This document shows, one piece after another, positions 55,120-63,490 of a stretch of DNA of 64,000 nt. The DNA is from Bacteroidota bacterium (GTDB lineage: Bacteria > Bacteroidota > Bacteroidia > AKYH767-A > 2013-40CM-41-45). The translations under genes and the position numbers were made by a program. The notes beneath the pieces were generated by a model. The model did no database searches and had not been told where the DNA came from. It saw nothing but the letters and a program-made list of their open reading frames with translations. The stretch covers positions 1-64,000 of the forward strand of contig SHNE01000035.1 of the NCBI GenBank assembly GCA_004295015.1, written 5' to 3'. The first letter of the stretch is position 1. The number at the start of each line of letters is the position of its first letter.

Positions 55120-55512
55120 ATGACAAAAAAAGAAATTCTAAATCTCGAAGACATTAAGTTACTGGTCGACACTTTTTATAGTAAGATCAGGGAAGATCAA
55201 TTGTTAGGTCACATCTTTAATGGAGTAATTCAGGATCGTTGGCCAGTGCATCTTGAAAAAATGTATCGATTCTGGCAAACGGTTTTACTGGAAGATCATA
55301 CGTATTTCGGGAGTCCGTTTTTACCGCATGCAAAGTTGCCTATAGGGGTAGAACATTTTGAGCAATGGTTACATTTGTTTTATCAGACTATTGATGAATT
55401 ATTTACAGGCGATAAAGCGAATGAGGCAAAATTGCGTTCAGGAAAAATGGCAAAAATGTTTCTGAGTAAAATTGAATATTATAGAAACAACCCCTCAGTT
55501 ACTCCAATGTAA
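55120..55512 (+). CDS. Group III truncated haemoglobin
   Basis: 130 residues, matching the short 2/2 globin fold of group III (trHb3). The RWPVHLEKMYRFWQ helix and the LPIGVEHFEQWLHLF segment, which carries the proximal His, are recognisable; distal-pocket residues are less certain. Such globins bind O2 and NO and are proposed to detoxify NO or manage oxygen at low concentrations. It follows the Rrf2 regulator by 13 bp and precedes TDO by 43 bp, which supports a common haem/NO or oxygen-sensing theme. Confidence 0.88.
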   Translation: MTKKEILNLEDIKLLVDTFYSKIREDQLLGHIFNGVIQDRWPVHLEKMYRFWQTVLLEDHTYFGSPFLPHAKLPIGVEHFEQWLHLFYQTIDELFTGDKANEAKLRSGKMAKMFLSKIEYYRNNPSVTPM

Positions 55513-55555
55513 AATGAATTACCGGTCCACTAATTTATATTTAATATAAATCAAC

Positions 55556-56467
55556 ATGTCACAAGAAGAGATTATCAGATCAATCAATGAAAAATATAAA
55601 AGTAATGGAGAGAATCCCGATACCTATTTAAAAGGATTGCTGCAGGCAAAACCATTGAACTATTGGGATTATGTCGAGGTGGATACTTTGCTTTCTTTGC
55701 AAAAGCCCCGTACAGATTTTAAAGATGAAGAGATCTTTATCATGTATCATCAGGTCATTGAATTGGTTTTAAAATTGATGTTGCACGAGATTAAGCAAAT
55801 TGTAGAGGCTGTTTCACCTCCGGAGGACTTTATCATTACTAAAATAAAACGATTAAACCGGTATACTAATATGCTTATGACCTCCTTTTCTGTTATGCGG
55901 GATGGCATGAGTTATGAAGACTATAACACTTTTCGTTCTACTCTTGCTCCGGCCAGCGGATTTCAAAGCGCTCAATTCAGGTACATAGAAATCTATTGTA
56001 CACGACTGGAGAATCTTATGAATGAAGAGGGCAAAAAGCGGTTGACTAAAACTCCTTCAACTGAGGAGTATTTCGAGAATATATATTGGAAAGATGCGGG
56101 ACTAAACAGAAAAACCGGAGAGAAAACCTTAACCCTTCGTCAGTTTGAAGAGAAGTATCTGGAAGGATTTATTTCATTGGCGAATAAAATGCAGGGAAAA
56201 ACAATTGAAGATATTATTTTGAAGTATAAAAATCCTTCTGAAGAGCTTAATGCGTCGTGCAAGGAGTTTGACCGCTTGTATAATATTGAATGGCCATTGA
56301 TACATCTTGGAACAGCCCGTCATTATCTTGACAGCAAAGGAGAAAATCAGGCAGCAACGGGTGGCTCTGAGTGGAAAAAATATCTGCATCCAAAATTTCA
56401 GCAAAGGAAATTTTTTCCGGCTTTGTGGTCAGATGAGGAAAAGAAAGAGTGGGGAGACCGGGTATAA
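55556..56467 (+). CDS. kynA: Tryptophan 2,3-dioxygenase
   Basis: Haem enzyme that opens the indole ring of L-Trp to N-formylkynurenine using O2, in the cytoplasm. The YHQVIELVLKLMLHE helix near 65-79 is the family signature (substrate and haem-contact region), and the C-terminal HLGTARHYLDS segment with the ATGGS loop near 270-285 would hold the proximal His region. The length, 303, is normal for bacteria. No other kynurenine-pathway genes adjoin, so the product may feed NAD synthesis encoded elsewhere. Last gene of the Rrf2 operon. Confidence 0.9.
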   Translation: MSQEEIIRSINEKYKSNGENPDTYLKGLLQAKPLNYWDYVEVDTLLSLQKPRTDFKDEEIFIMYHQVIELVLKLMLHEIKQIVEAVSPPEDFIITKIKRLNRYTNMLMTSFSVMRDGMSYEDYNTFRSTLAPASGFQSAQFRYIEIYCTRLENLMNEEGKKRLTKTPSTEEYFENIYWKDAGLNRKTGEKTLTLRQFEEKYLEGFISLANKMQGKTIEDIILKYKNPSEELNASCKEFDRLYNIEWPLIHLGTARHYLDSKGENQAATGGSEWKKYLHPKFQQRKFFPALWSDEEKKEWGDRV

Positions 56468-56478
56468 TCAGGGATAAA

Positions 56479-58959
56479 TTATCGGATTCTTTTTTTTGCC
56501 CCTCTGATTGCTACGGCTGTCCAGGGGTCTTCAGGCCAGGAATGCTTTTGGTACCTGACACGAAGTTCTTTCCGGACATCAGGATAAGTATTGGACCAGA
56601 AACTTCTTAAGTCTTGAGTGACTTGTACAGGTTTATATCCCGGAGACAGTAAATGCAGGAGGACTTGTGTTTTCCCTTCGTTAATGGTTGGGGTGTCAGT
56701 TAATCCGAATACCTCCTGCAGGCGAACAGCGAGAACAGGAGTGCTTCCGTCGTTTGAATAAGTTAATGAGATTTCAGAACCGCTGGGTACGGAAATTTTT
56801 TCAGGAGCGTATTTATTAATTGTTTGCAATTGATCCCAGGTAAAAACAGACTGAATCATTTGCAATAAATTCAGTTTTTTGAAGTCCTCTCTTCTGCGGA
56901 GCTTTTCAAGAAATGGGGCAGCCCACACCTCAAGGGTTTCGAGCAGATAATCGTCCGTGAAAAGTGGCAAGTTCAAGTCGGGTCTCCATTTATTCAGACT
57001 TAACACTCTTGCACGAAACTGTTCAGATGAATTCGTCCAGTCAAACAATTTCAAGCCTTCTTTTTTAATTACCTCACATAACAAAGCAGAAATATTTTCC
57101 TGTGAAGGTTGAGTTATTGGCTTGCGTTGAGCAACTAATTTTCCAATCCGCCATTCTATATTTGCTTTGATGGATCCTTCTCTATCATCCCATTCAAGTA
57201 CTTCTTCCACCTTTGCTTTGAGCAGAATATCCGTAGGGTCGAATGATGCTGCGAGAAATATTTTTCCTTCTTTGGTTCCTGCATCAAGTTGGGCTATTGC
57301 AATCCATTCTTCGTGAGATAATGGATCATGTTCAGGAAGAACGGCGACTCTTCCGTTGGCCAGTCGGTACCGGTTTGTGTTCCTTTCTTTTTTTGCAATT
57401 CTTCCCGGGTAAGCCAGAGAGATCAGATTTCCCGGAAGAAAATGATCGAAGGAATCATTGCTTTCCTTTATTTTTAAAATACTTCGCCACTGTTTTGCTA
57501 TACGTTCAATTCGATCAAGAACATTAATGTCTGCTATGACACGAAGTTTATTTCGTTTGTTGTGAAGGGCTTTAAGCCTTAATGAAATGTCGGTCCCTGC
57601 CTCTTTCGAAAGAGGATCTCTTTCTTCTAATATTGCCGCTACATCAGCAGCCAATGATCCAATATTATTTTCAAGTCCGTAAAAAAGCAGATGAGCAATT
57701 CTTGGATGTGTCGGAATCTCAAGGATATTTTTTCCGTGTGCTGTGATTCGACCATCTTTGATTGCATCTAAACTTTCTAGAAGCTCTTTCCCTTGATTCA
57801 CTGCAGCTTGTGGCGGAGGGGTCAACCAGGTTAATTTGCCGGGATCATCCTGACCCCAGTTTGAGAGTTCGAGAATAAGTGGACTAAGGTCAGCTTGAAG
57901 AATTTCCGGTTGGTTGTGTTCGATGAGATGGTGATTGGTTGATTCGGACCAGATGCGATAACAAACTCCGGGAGACAAACGGCCTGCACGTCCCGCTCTT
58001 TGCTTTGCAGTGTCGAATGTAGACCTGATCGTTTCAAGCTTTGTCATTCCTGTACGAGGATCAAATTTCGCCACGCGGGAATAGCCGCTATCGACAACCA
58101 CTTTCACTCCTTCTATTGTTAAACTTGTTTCGGCAATTGAAGTGGCGAGAATAATTTTTCGCTTTCCTTTGGGATGTGGAAGTAGGGCTTCTTGTTGTTG
58201 TTGGTGTGGCAAGTCGCCATATAAAGGATGAATACTTAGTTCTGCAGCATAATCATTTAAGGCGTCAGCAAGCCTGTGTATATCACCTGAGCCAGGAAGA
58301 AAAACAAGGATATCACCTTCTTGTTCCCGAATAGCTTTGAGTACAATGCTCGTCGTGTTCTGCGCAATTGAAATATTTGTATTGAATTCTGAATAGATAC
58401 AAGTCACCGGAAATTGTCTTCCTTCACTCAGGATAAGGGGTGCATTATCGAGCAAAGCGGACAGGTTTTCTCCGTCGAGAGTTGCCGACATGATAAGTAT
58501 CCGAAGGTCATTTCGAAGGATCTGTTGCGATTCCCTGCATAAGGCCAGGGCAAGATCTGCGTTGAGGCTTCTTTCGTGAAATTCATCGAAGATAAGCAGG
58601 CCGACATGTTCGAGTGAGTTATCATGTTGCAGCATTCGGGTAAGGATACCCTCGGTCACTACTTCAACTCTTGTGTTTTTCCCTATTCTTGATTCAAAGC
58701 GTACACGGTATCCAAAAGTTTCGCCGGCTTCTTCATTGATTTGTTCAGCCAACCTCCAGGCAATTGCTTTGGCAGCTAAACGCCGGGGTTCAAGCATAAT
58801 TATTTTTTTATTCTGCAACCAGGGTTCTTCGAGAAGTAATAAAGGAAGAACCGTACTTTTTCCTGCACCCGGATCTGCCTGCAGAATTACTGTATTGTGA
58901 GCTGCAAGTGCTGCCTTGAGTTGCGGAACGACTTTATAGATGGGTAAAAGGGAATGCAT
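56479..58959 (-). CDS. hrpB: HrpB-type DEAH-box ATP-dependent helicase
   Basis: The ATG at 58957-58959 is 9 bp from a TACCTTTG promoter box on the minus strand, so I prefer it to the frame that begins at 58992. Walker A DPGAGKST at about 29-36, DEFH (DEAH-box variant) at about 125-128, SAT motif near 158, motif VI QRAGRAGRLSPG near 325-336, then the HrpB C-terminal domain (about 440-825). The 826-residue length is typical. Cytoplasmic RNA helicase of unclear target. Convergent with the TDO operon. Confidence 0.92.
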   Translation of the reverse strand: MHSLLPIYKVVPQLKAALAAHNTVILQADPGAGKSTVLPLLLLEEPWLQNKKIIMLEPRRLAAKAIAWRLAEQINEEAGETFGYRVRFESRIGKNTRVEVVTEGILTRMLQHDNSLEHVGLLIFDEFHERSLNADLALALCRESQQILRNDLRILIMSATLDGENLSALLDNAPLILSEGRQFPVTCIYSEFNTNISIAQNTTSIVLKAIREQEGDILVFLPGSGDIHRLADALNDYAAELSIHPLYGDLPHQQQQEALLPHPKGKRKIILATSIAETSLTIEGVKVVVDSGYSRVAKFDPRTGMTKLETIRSTFDTAKQRAGRAGRLSPGVCYRIWSESTNHHLIEHNQPEILQADLSPLILELSNWGQDDPGKLTWLTPPPQAAVNQGKELLESLDAIKDGRITAHGKNILEIPTHPRIAHLLFYGLENNIGSLAADVAAILEERDPLSKEAGTDISLRLKALHNKRNKLRVIADINVLDRIERIAKQWRSILKIKESNDSFDHFLPGNLISLAYPGRIAKKERNTNRYRLANGRVAVLPEHDPLSHEEWIAIAQLDAGTKEGKIFLAASFDPTDILLKAKVEEVLEWDDREGSIKANIEWRIGKLVAQRKPITQPSQENISALLCEVIKKEGLKLFDWTNSSEQFRARVLSLNKWRPDLNLPLFTDDYLLETLEVWAAPFLEKLRRREDFKKLNLLQMIQSVFTWDQLQTINKYAPEKISVPSGSEISLTYSNDGSTPVLAVRLQEVFGLTDTPTINEGKTQVLLHLLSPGYKPVQVTQDLRSFWSNTYPDVRKELRVRYQKHSWPEDPWTAVAIRGAKKRIR

Positions 58960-58967
58960 AATTATCG

Positions 58968-58975
58968 CAAAGGTA
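58968..58975 (-). promoter_or_regulatory. Probable -7 element of hrpB
   Basis: Reads TACCTTTG on the minus strand and ends 8 bp before the chosen ATG, giving a leader of only a few nucleotides. Confidence 0.5.
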
Positions 58976-58997
58976 CTGAATGAAAAGTGCAAGCATA

Positions 58998-59027
58998 AAA
59001 AAAGCCGACGATGAGGCCGGCTTTTTT
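58998..59027 (-). terminator. Intrinsic terminator of the DUF1761 gene
   Basis: Ten-bp stem (AAAAAAGCCG 58998-59007 with CGGCTTTTTT 59018-59027) and loop of ten; on the minus strand it ends in a U-run. It lies 15 bp beyond the stop of the 59042-59545 gene. Confidence 0.8.
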
Positions 59028-59041
59028 CAGTAGAATTTTAA

Positions 59042-59545
59042 TTACCTATTATAGGCACAAAGAATGCCGCCCATTAGAGTTAGTGTGATAGTCCAATAGC
59101 CGGTATTGATCCAGATGTATTTCCAACCTTTGCGTTCAAACATGGCATTCGTTGCTAAAATCGGAAAGGCGAAAAATAGTCCTCCCAAGAAACCATGAAG
59201 AGCACCATGTTTAAAAGTGCGGAAATTATTTCCGTATTTCTCCATGAATGCAGCGATGTACTGACCTAATTCGCTATTCGGATCACCGAAGCCCGGCTCG
59301 TTAAGCAGTATTGAGTACATATGATTCTGATGAATCACAAGTCCATTCACAGCCATTGCAAGCATTACGCTGAAAAGAAAGGAAAGTCCGAAGATCAGAC
59401 CCATATTTGCGCCTTTCATTTTTTCTTCCGTCACTCCTGCAGCTTGCATCCAGGCAGCGCCGAGTGTTTTAGGATTGTACCAGATAAATCCCATGACCAT
59501 TGGTACAAGGGAAGTAAGCAGGATAACGACAAAATTCATTTCCAT
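59042..59545 (-). CDS. DUF1761 membrane protein
   Basis: 167 residues with four predicted membrane segments. The N-terminal motif FIWYNPKTLGAAWMQAAGVTEEKM near 21-44 marks DUF1761. The function of the family is unknown; in this phylum it is a common single gene. No operon partner: it is flanked by its own terminator and a 187-bp upstream gap to the divergent thioredoxin-like gene. Confidence 0.88.
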   Translation of the reverse strand: MEMNFVVILLTSLVPMVMGFIWYNPKTLGAAWMQAAGVTEEKMKGANMGLIFGLSFLFSVMLAMAVNGLVIHQNHMYSILLNEPGFGDPNSELGQYIAAFMEKYGNNFRTFKHGALHGFLGGLFFAFPILATNAMFERKGWKYIWINTGYWTITLTLMGGILCAYNR

Positions 59546-59707
59546 AATGGTTTGTTTTAGGGTTTAAAAGAGAGAGTTTTGAAATTGATTATTTTATCAG
59601 ACGACAATCAATTTGTACGTTAGTTTATAGCTTAGGTTCATCTCTCTTCAAATTTTAACAAAGCCTTTAATTCGTTGAAATTTTACTATTATTTTCATCT
59701 TTCGTCC

Positions 59708-59715
59708 TATATTTG
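59708..59715 (+). promoter_or_regulatory. Probable -7 element of the double-thioredoxin gene
   Basis: TATATTTG, 17 bp upstream of the ATG. No TTTG at the standard distance. Confidence 0.45.
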
Positions 59716-59732
59716 TGTCACAATTGTTATAA

Positions 59733-60755
59733 ATGAGAAAAGTATTTTTTTGCTTCTTATTGTTGTTGAGTCATGTGGGCTATGCTCAGGTACCGGATAA
59801 GGAAGGCAGCCTCGTCAAATGGTTGAGTTTGGAAGAAGGAATGTCTTTGCTTGAAAAATCACCTAAGCCTGTTATCCTTGATTTTTATACCGATTGGTGT
59901 GGATGGTGTAAGCATATGATGAAAACGACTTATGCCAATCCAGGTTTGGCTCAATACATCAATAGTAATTTTTATCCGATTAAATTTAATGCAGAGGGTA
60001 AAGACACCGTGATCTACCTTGGGAAAGAATACAAACCGAGTTCGCCTGAGCCAAAGGCTCCCCATGAATTGGCAGTTCAGTTGTTACAGGGAAAACTCAT
60101 GTATCCGACAACTATGTTTCTGAATAATTATAATAAGGAAAAAAAAGAATTCGGTTTGAGTATGGTAGCGAGTGGTTTTCTTGACGATAAAAAAATTGAA
60201 CCGATACTTGTTTTCACGGTAGAGAATGTAAATAGAAATGCCACCCTTGATGAATTCAGAATGCGTTACGAACAGGCCTTTTATGATTCGAGTAACATCG
60301 GGAGGAATGATTCGGTAAAGTGGGAAAAACCCGAACAGTTTTTTTCTTCGAAAGCATTACACAATAAAAAAACAATTGTATTTATTAATACAGAATGGTG
60401 TAATGCCTGTAAAGTGATGAAGAGGACAAGTTTTTCTGATACCTTGTTACATTCATATTTGGAGGAAAAGTTTAATCTGGTTGATTTCAATGTTGATATA
60501 ACAGATTCAATCACATTTAAGGGAAATGTTTTTGTAAACAATAAAACAGCACAAGGACCTTTTCATCAGCTCGCATTGGCACTTTGCAGAAATAATTTTG
60601 CTTTGCCATCGCTAATTATTTTGGATGAAAAAATGGATATAATCGACGGGATTCCTTTTTATTTAGCTCCATCTTCTTTATATGATATTTTGCGTTACTT
60701 CGGAGATGATGTGTATAAAGTTAAGAGTTGGCAGGATTATATGGGTAAGAAGTAA
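59733..60755 (+). CDS. Secreted protein with two thioredoxin-like domains
   Basis: Signal peptide 1-19 (ending GYAQ). Domain 1 (about 30-165) has WCGWC at Cys56/Cys59, followed by a long insertion, similar to the DUF255/thioredoxin_7 group. Domain 2 (about 195-335) has WCNAC at Cys223/Cys226 and the late Pro in ALPSLIIL. Both CXXC pairs are intact. Probably a periplasmic thiol-disulphide oxidoreductase or reductase; the two-domain form might allow relay between sites. Single gene, 64 bp convergent with the HD-domain gene. Confidence 0.85.
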   Translation: MRKVFFCFLLLLSHVGYAQVPDKEGSLVKWLSLEEGMSLLEKSPKPVILDFYTDWCGWCKHMMKTTYANPGLAQYINSNFYPIKFNAEGKDTVIYLGKEYKPSSPEPKAPHELAVQLLQGKLMYPTTMFLNNYNKEKKEFGLSMVASGFLDDKKIEPILVFTVENVNRNATLDEFRMRYEQAFYDSSNIGRNDSVKWEKPEQFFSSKALHNKKTIVFINTEWCNACKVMKRTSFSDTLLHSYLEEKFNLVDFNVDITDSITFKGNVFVNNKTAQGPFHQLALALCRNNFALPSLIILDEKMDIIDGIPFYLAPSSLYDILRYFGDDVYKVKSWQDYMGKK

Positions 60756-60818
60756 AGAAACGTAGCGTATTGATTTTTTTGTGATTTGTGTTATCAGTGA
60801 ACTTTCCTTTAGAAAAAC

Positions 60819-61439
60819 TTATCCGGTAAATTTTTCTGTGAAATTACCTTGTCTTGGGATAATAAACCCAATCAGATCCTCCAAAGAAAATTCAGCACGG
60901 GTGCAGGCATCTGCAACATCTTCTCTGGAAACTCCGGCGGCGAAGGTTTTATCTTTCAGCCTTTTCTTTACTCCTTTTAATTCCATGCCTTGATAAGCTT
61001 CAGGTCTCATGAGAGAATAGGCATGAATAAATCCGGAAAGCTCGTCGAAGGCATAAAGCATTTTATCCATTTTCGTTTCAGGAATAACGCCGAAGTATGA
61101 AGGGCCGTGAGAAGCAATAGCATGTATTACTGAAGGGTCTACATTTCGCTTTTCCAATTCTTCAATGATTTTTTTACAATGTTGTTCTGGCCATTGATCC
61201 CAATCTGCATCATGAAGTAAACCGGCAAGATTCCACATCGCCACCTCTTGTTCATTCAGGTATTCTTTTTCTTCTGCCCAGCATTTCATCAGATGAGCAA
61301 CCTGATGCATGTGCAAGCGCAGTCTTTCGTTTTTCACCCAGGAATTTAAAAGATCTATTGCCTCTGAATGTGGAATCAGCTTACCGGTATTTTCTTTTTT
61401 GCCGAATTCTGATCTTCCAAGTGGATGACTTAGTGACAT
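60819..61439 (-). CDS. HD-domain phosphohydrolase
   Basis: 206 residues. The HD motif LLHDADWD near 93-100, an upstream His in HMHQVAHLMK near 60, and a later H near 126 (IASHGPSY) are the metal-binding residues of small HD hydrolases. Substrate unknown; family members act on nucleotides. It lies behind a TATCTTTG box at 61465-61472. Divergent from the endonuclease I gene, sharing the 150-bp promoter region. Confidence 0.87.
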   Translation of the reverse strand: MSLSHPLGRSEFGKKENTGKLIPHSEAIDLLNSWVKNERLRLHMHQVAHLMKCWAEEKEYLNEQEVAMWNLAGLLHDADWDQWPEQHCKKIIEELEKRNVDPSVIHAIASHGPSYFGVIPETKMDKMLYAFDELSGFIHAYSLMRPEAYQGMELKGVKKRLKDKTFAAGVSREDVADACTRAEFSLEDLIGFIIPRQGNFTEKFTG

Positions 61440-61464
61440 AGGGAGGGAATTAAAGGGTTTGATT

Positions 61465-61472
61465 CAAAGATA
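61465..61472 (-). promoter_or_regulatory. Probable -7 element of the HD-domain gene
   Basis: TATCTTTG on the minus strand, 25 bp before the ATG; it faces the box at 61528 on the other strand. Confidence 0.5.
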
Positions 61473-61527
61473 AAAATTGATTGTGTTAAGGCCTCCAGAG
61501 ATTGTTTCAAAACCCGCCTATCTTAGC

Positions 61528-61535
61528 TATCTTTG
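61528..61535 (+). promoter_or_regulatory. Probable -7 element of the endonuclease I gene
   Basis: TATCTTTG. The longest frame (from 61502) begins upstream of this box, so the first start after it with a signal peptide, ATG 61589, is preferred. Confidence 0.5.
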
Positions 61536-61588
61536 ACAGCCCCAAACCAAAGCAGGTAAGGAATTCACGGGTTATTGAACTAAAATCG

Positions 61589-63274
61589 ATGATAAAAGGC
61601 AGGACCATTTCGAATTGTTGCAGCAGTATCTTACTGTTATTAAGTTTTTCCTTCTTTTCTACTAAAGTTTTTGGGCAGGGCTTGACTGCCAATGTGAGTC
61701 AGTTAAATTTCGGAACGACCAATGAGCTCAGCAGTAGCATGCGTTCGGTTATTTTGACCAATAATATGAGTCGAAGCGTCGAAGTGACCGATGTCCGGTT
61801 TTACAATACTTATGGCGCCGCTGCATTTTCTGTAAGCAGTTCTTCCTTCACGATTGCTCCCGGAGCTTCAGCTACGCTTGATGTGTGGTTTAGTCCACGG
61901 CACAATATCAGCCACAATTCTGAAATGGTTATTTTTAATGATGGCTTACGTGGAAGTGTGCGAGTTGATTTGATTGGTCAGGGAACATACTCCAAGGCTT
62001 ATTACTCCAATACACAGGATCTGGCAGAAGAAAATTTAAAAAGCAGTTTGCATACTATTATCACGAATGGATATGTGTCGCTTATTTATGGCCCGGCGCG
62101 TGATGAAATGTTTATGGTTATAGACAATCAGGCTGTCAACGGCCAGGGGGCTTCTCAAAACACACTGGAAAGTATTTACACCGGACAGCTTGCAGTTGGC
62201 TATACTTCCCGCACAGATGCACAGAATACTTTTCTGTTTAATACGGAGCATACATTTCCTCAGTCTTTATTTACCAGTCTTGAGCCAATGAAATCCGATT
62301 TGCATCATTTGTTTCCGACGGATGATGTCTCTAACAGCAATCGAGCAGATAATCCTTTCGGAGTTGTAACTAATCCAAGCTGGACCGGTGGGGGGTCTAA
62401 ATCTAACGGAACTATTTTTGAGCCACGTGACATACAAAAAGGGAGATCCGCACGGGCGATGTTTTACTTTGTTCTGCGGTATGAAAACTATTCTAATTTT
62501 TTGAATTCACAGGAAAGTATTTTACGCAATTGGCACAGCACCTATTCCCCGGATGCCATAGATATAAAACGAAACAATGATATTTTTTCATTTCAGAATA
62601 ATAGAAATCCATTTATAGACTACCCCCAATTCATAGATAGAATCACCTCTTTGTCAACTTTATCGATTGCTCCGCAGCTAAGCTCGCTTGATATCACCCA
62701 GGATACCTTGGTTTACGGAACGGTTCCATCAAACAGCAATACTGATTTTCGATTGGTGCTTGTGAATAAGGGAAATACAGCCATCACTTTTAGTCAGTTT
62801 AGTTTATCTCATCCCGGAAAGCTTTCTTTCCAAAGTTCAGGAAATGATACAACTCTGAATCCGGGCGAGGCGCTTACTTTAGACATTCGGTATTTCTCCA
62901 CTACAACAGACTCTTTGCGCGGGTGGCTGAGTTTTCAGACAAATGTGAATGGTATGAGTCAGGTGAACATACCGATTTTTGTGAACGACCTTATCTTTAC
63001 AGGAATTTCTACAGTTGGGACGAAGTTGTTTAGCCTATACCCCAATCCTTCAGGAGACATTGTTCATTTGAATTTTGGGAATGAAGTGCAAGGTAATGCT
63101 GACATAAAGCTTTTCTCTATGAGTGGCATCCTGCTGAAGCAATACCTGGTTCAAGACCACTCACGAGATTTTGAAATTGAATTAGGCGACATTGCTGCAG
63201 GTGTTTATTTTGTTCAATACATCAACCGACTGTCAGGGGCGCAAAACACACATCGATTCATCAAATTGAATTAA
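61589..63274 (+). CDS. T9SS-exported endonuclease I-family nuclease
   Basis: The ATG at 61589 gives a signal peptide (about 1-30, ending VFGQ). N-terminal HYDIN/ASH-like Ig domain (about 31-130). Endonuclease I domain (about 140-355) with FNTEHTFPQS and SDLHHLFPTDD (metal-binding and catalytic region) and NRNPFIDYPQ. A second Ig-like domain (about 370-470) and a type A sorting domain (YPNPSGD, GVYFVQY, ending FIKLN). An extracellular DNase that would free phosphate and nucleosides or loosen biofilm DNA. It is the second secreted nuclease in this window. Confidence 0.9.
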   Translation: MIKGRTISNCCSSILLLLSFSFFSTKVFGQGLTANVSQLNFGTTNELSSSMRSVILTNNMSRSVEVTDVRFYNTYGAAAFSVSSSSFTIAPGASATLDVWFSPRHNISHNSEMVIFNDGLRGSVRVDLIGQGTYSKAYYSNTQDLAEENLKSSLHTIITNGYVSLIYGPARDEMFMVIDNQAVNGQGASQNTLESIYTGQLAVGYTSRTDAQNTFLFNTEHTFPQSLFTSLEPMKSDLHHLFPTDDVSNSNRADNPFGVVTNPSWTGGGSKSNGTIFEPRDIQKGRSARAMFYFVLRYENYSNFLNSQESILRNWHSTYSPDAIDIKRNNDIFSFQNNRNPFIDYPQFIDRITSLSTLSIAPQLSSLDITQDTLVYGTVPSNSNTDFRLVLVNKGNTAITFSQFSLSHPGKLSFQSSGNDTTLNPGEALTLDIRYFSTTTDSLRGWLSFQTNVNGMSQVNIPIFVNDLIFTGISTVGTKLFSLYPNPSGDIVHLNFGNEVQGNADIKLFSMSGILLKQYLVQDHSRDFEIELGDIAAGVYFVQYINRLSGAQNTHRFIKLN

Positions 63275-63490
63275 TTTTTTTGGTCCCTGGTTTCAGGAAT
63301 TCCCGCTATAGTACAAGTTGAATTAAATGACAAACGGATACTGCTCTTAGCCAAAGCTTCTCCTGAAGCATAAAAATTAATAGTTATATACAGTTGATTA
63401 TCAATCTATTATTTGCGAGCCGAAATGTCCTTATTGTAGTATTTTATGCTTTTTCCTAATTTGTATGCCTAACCTAAAACACACAAACAC

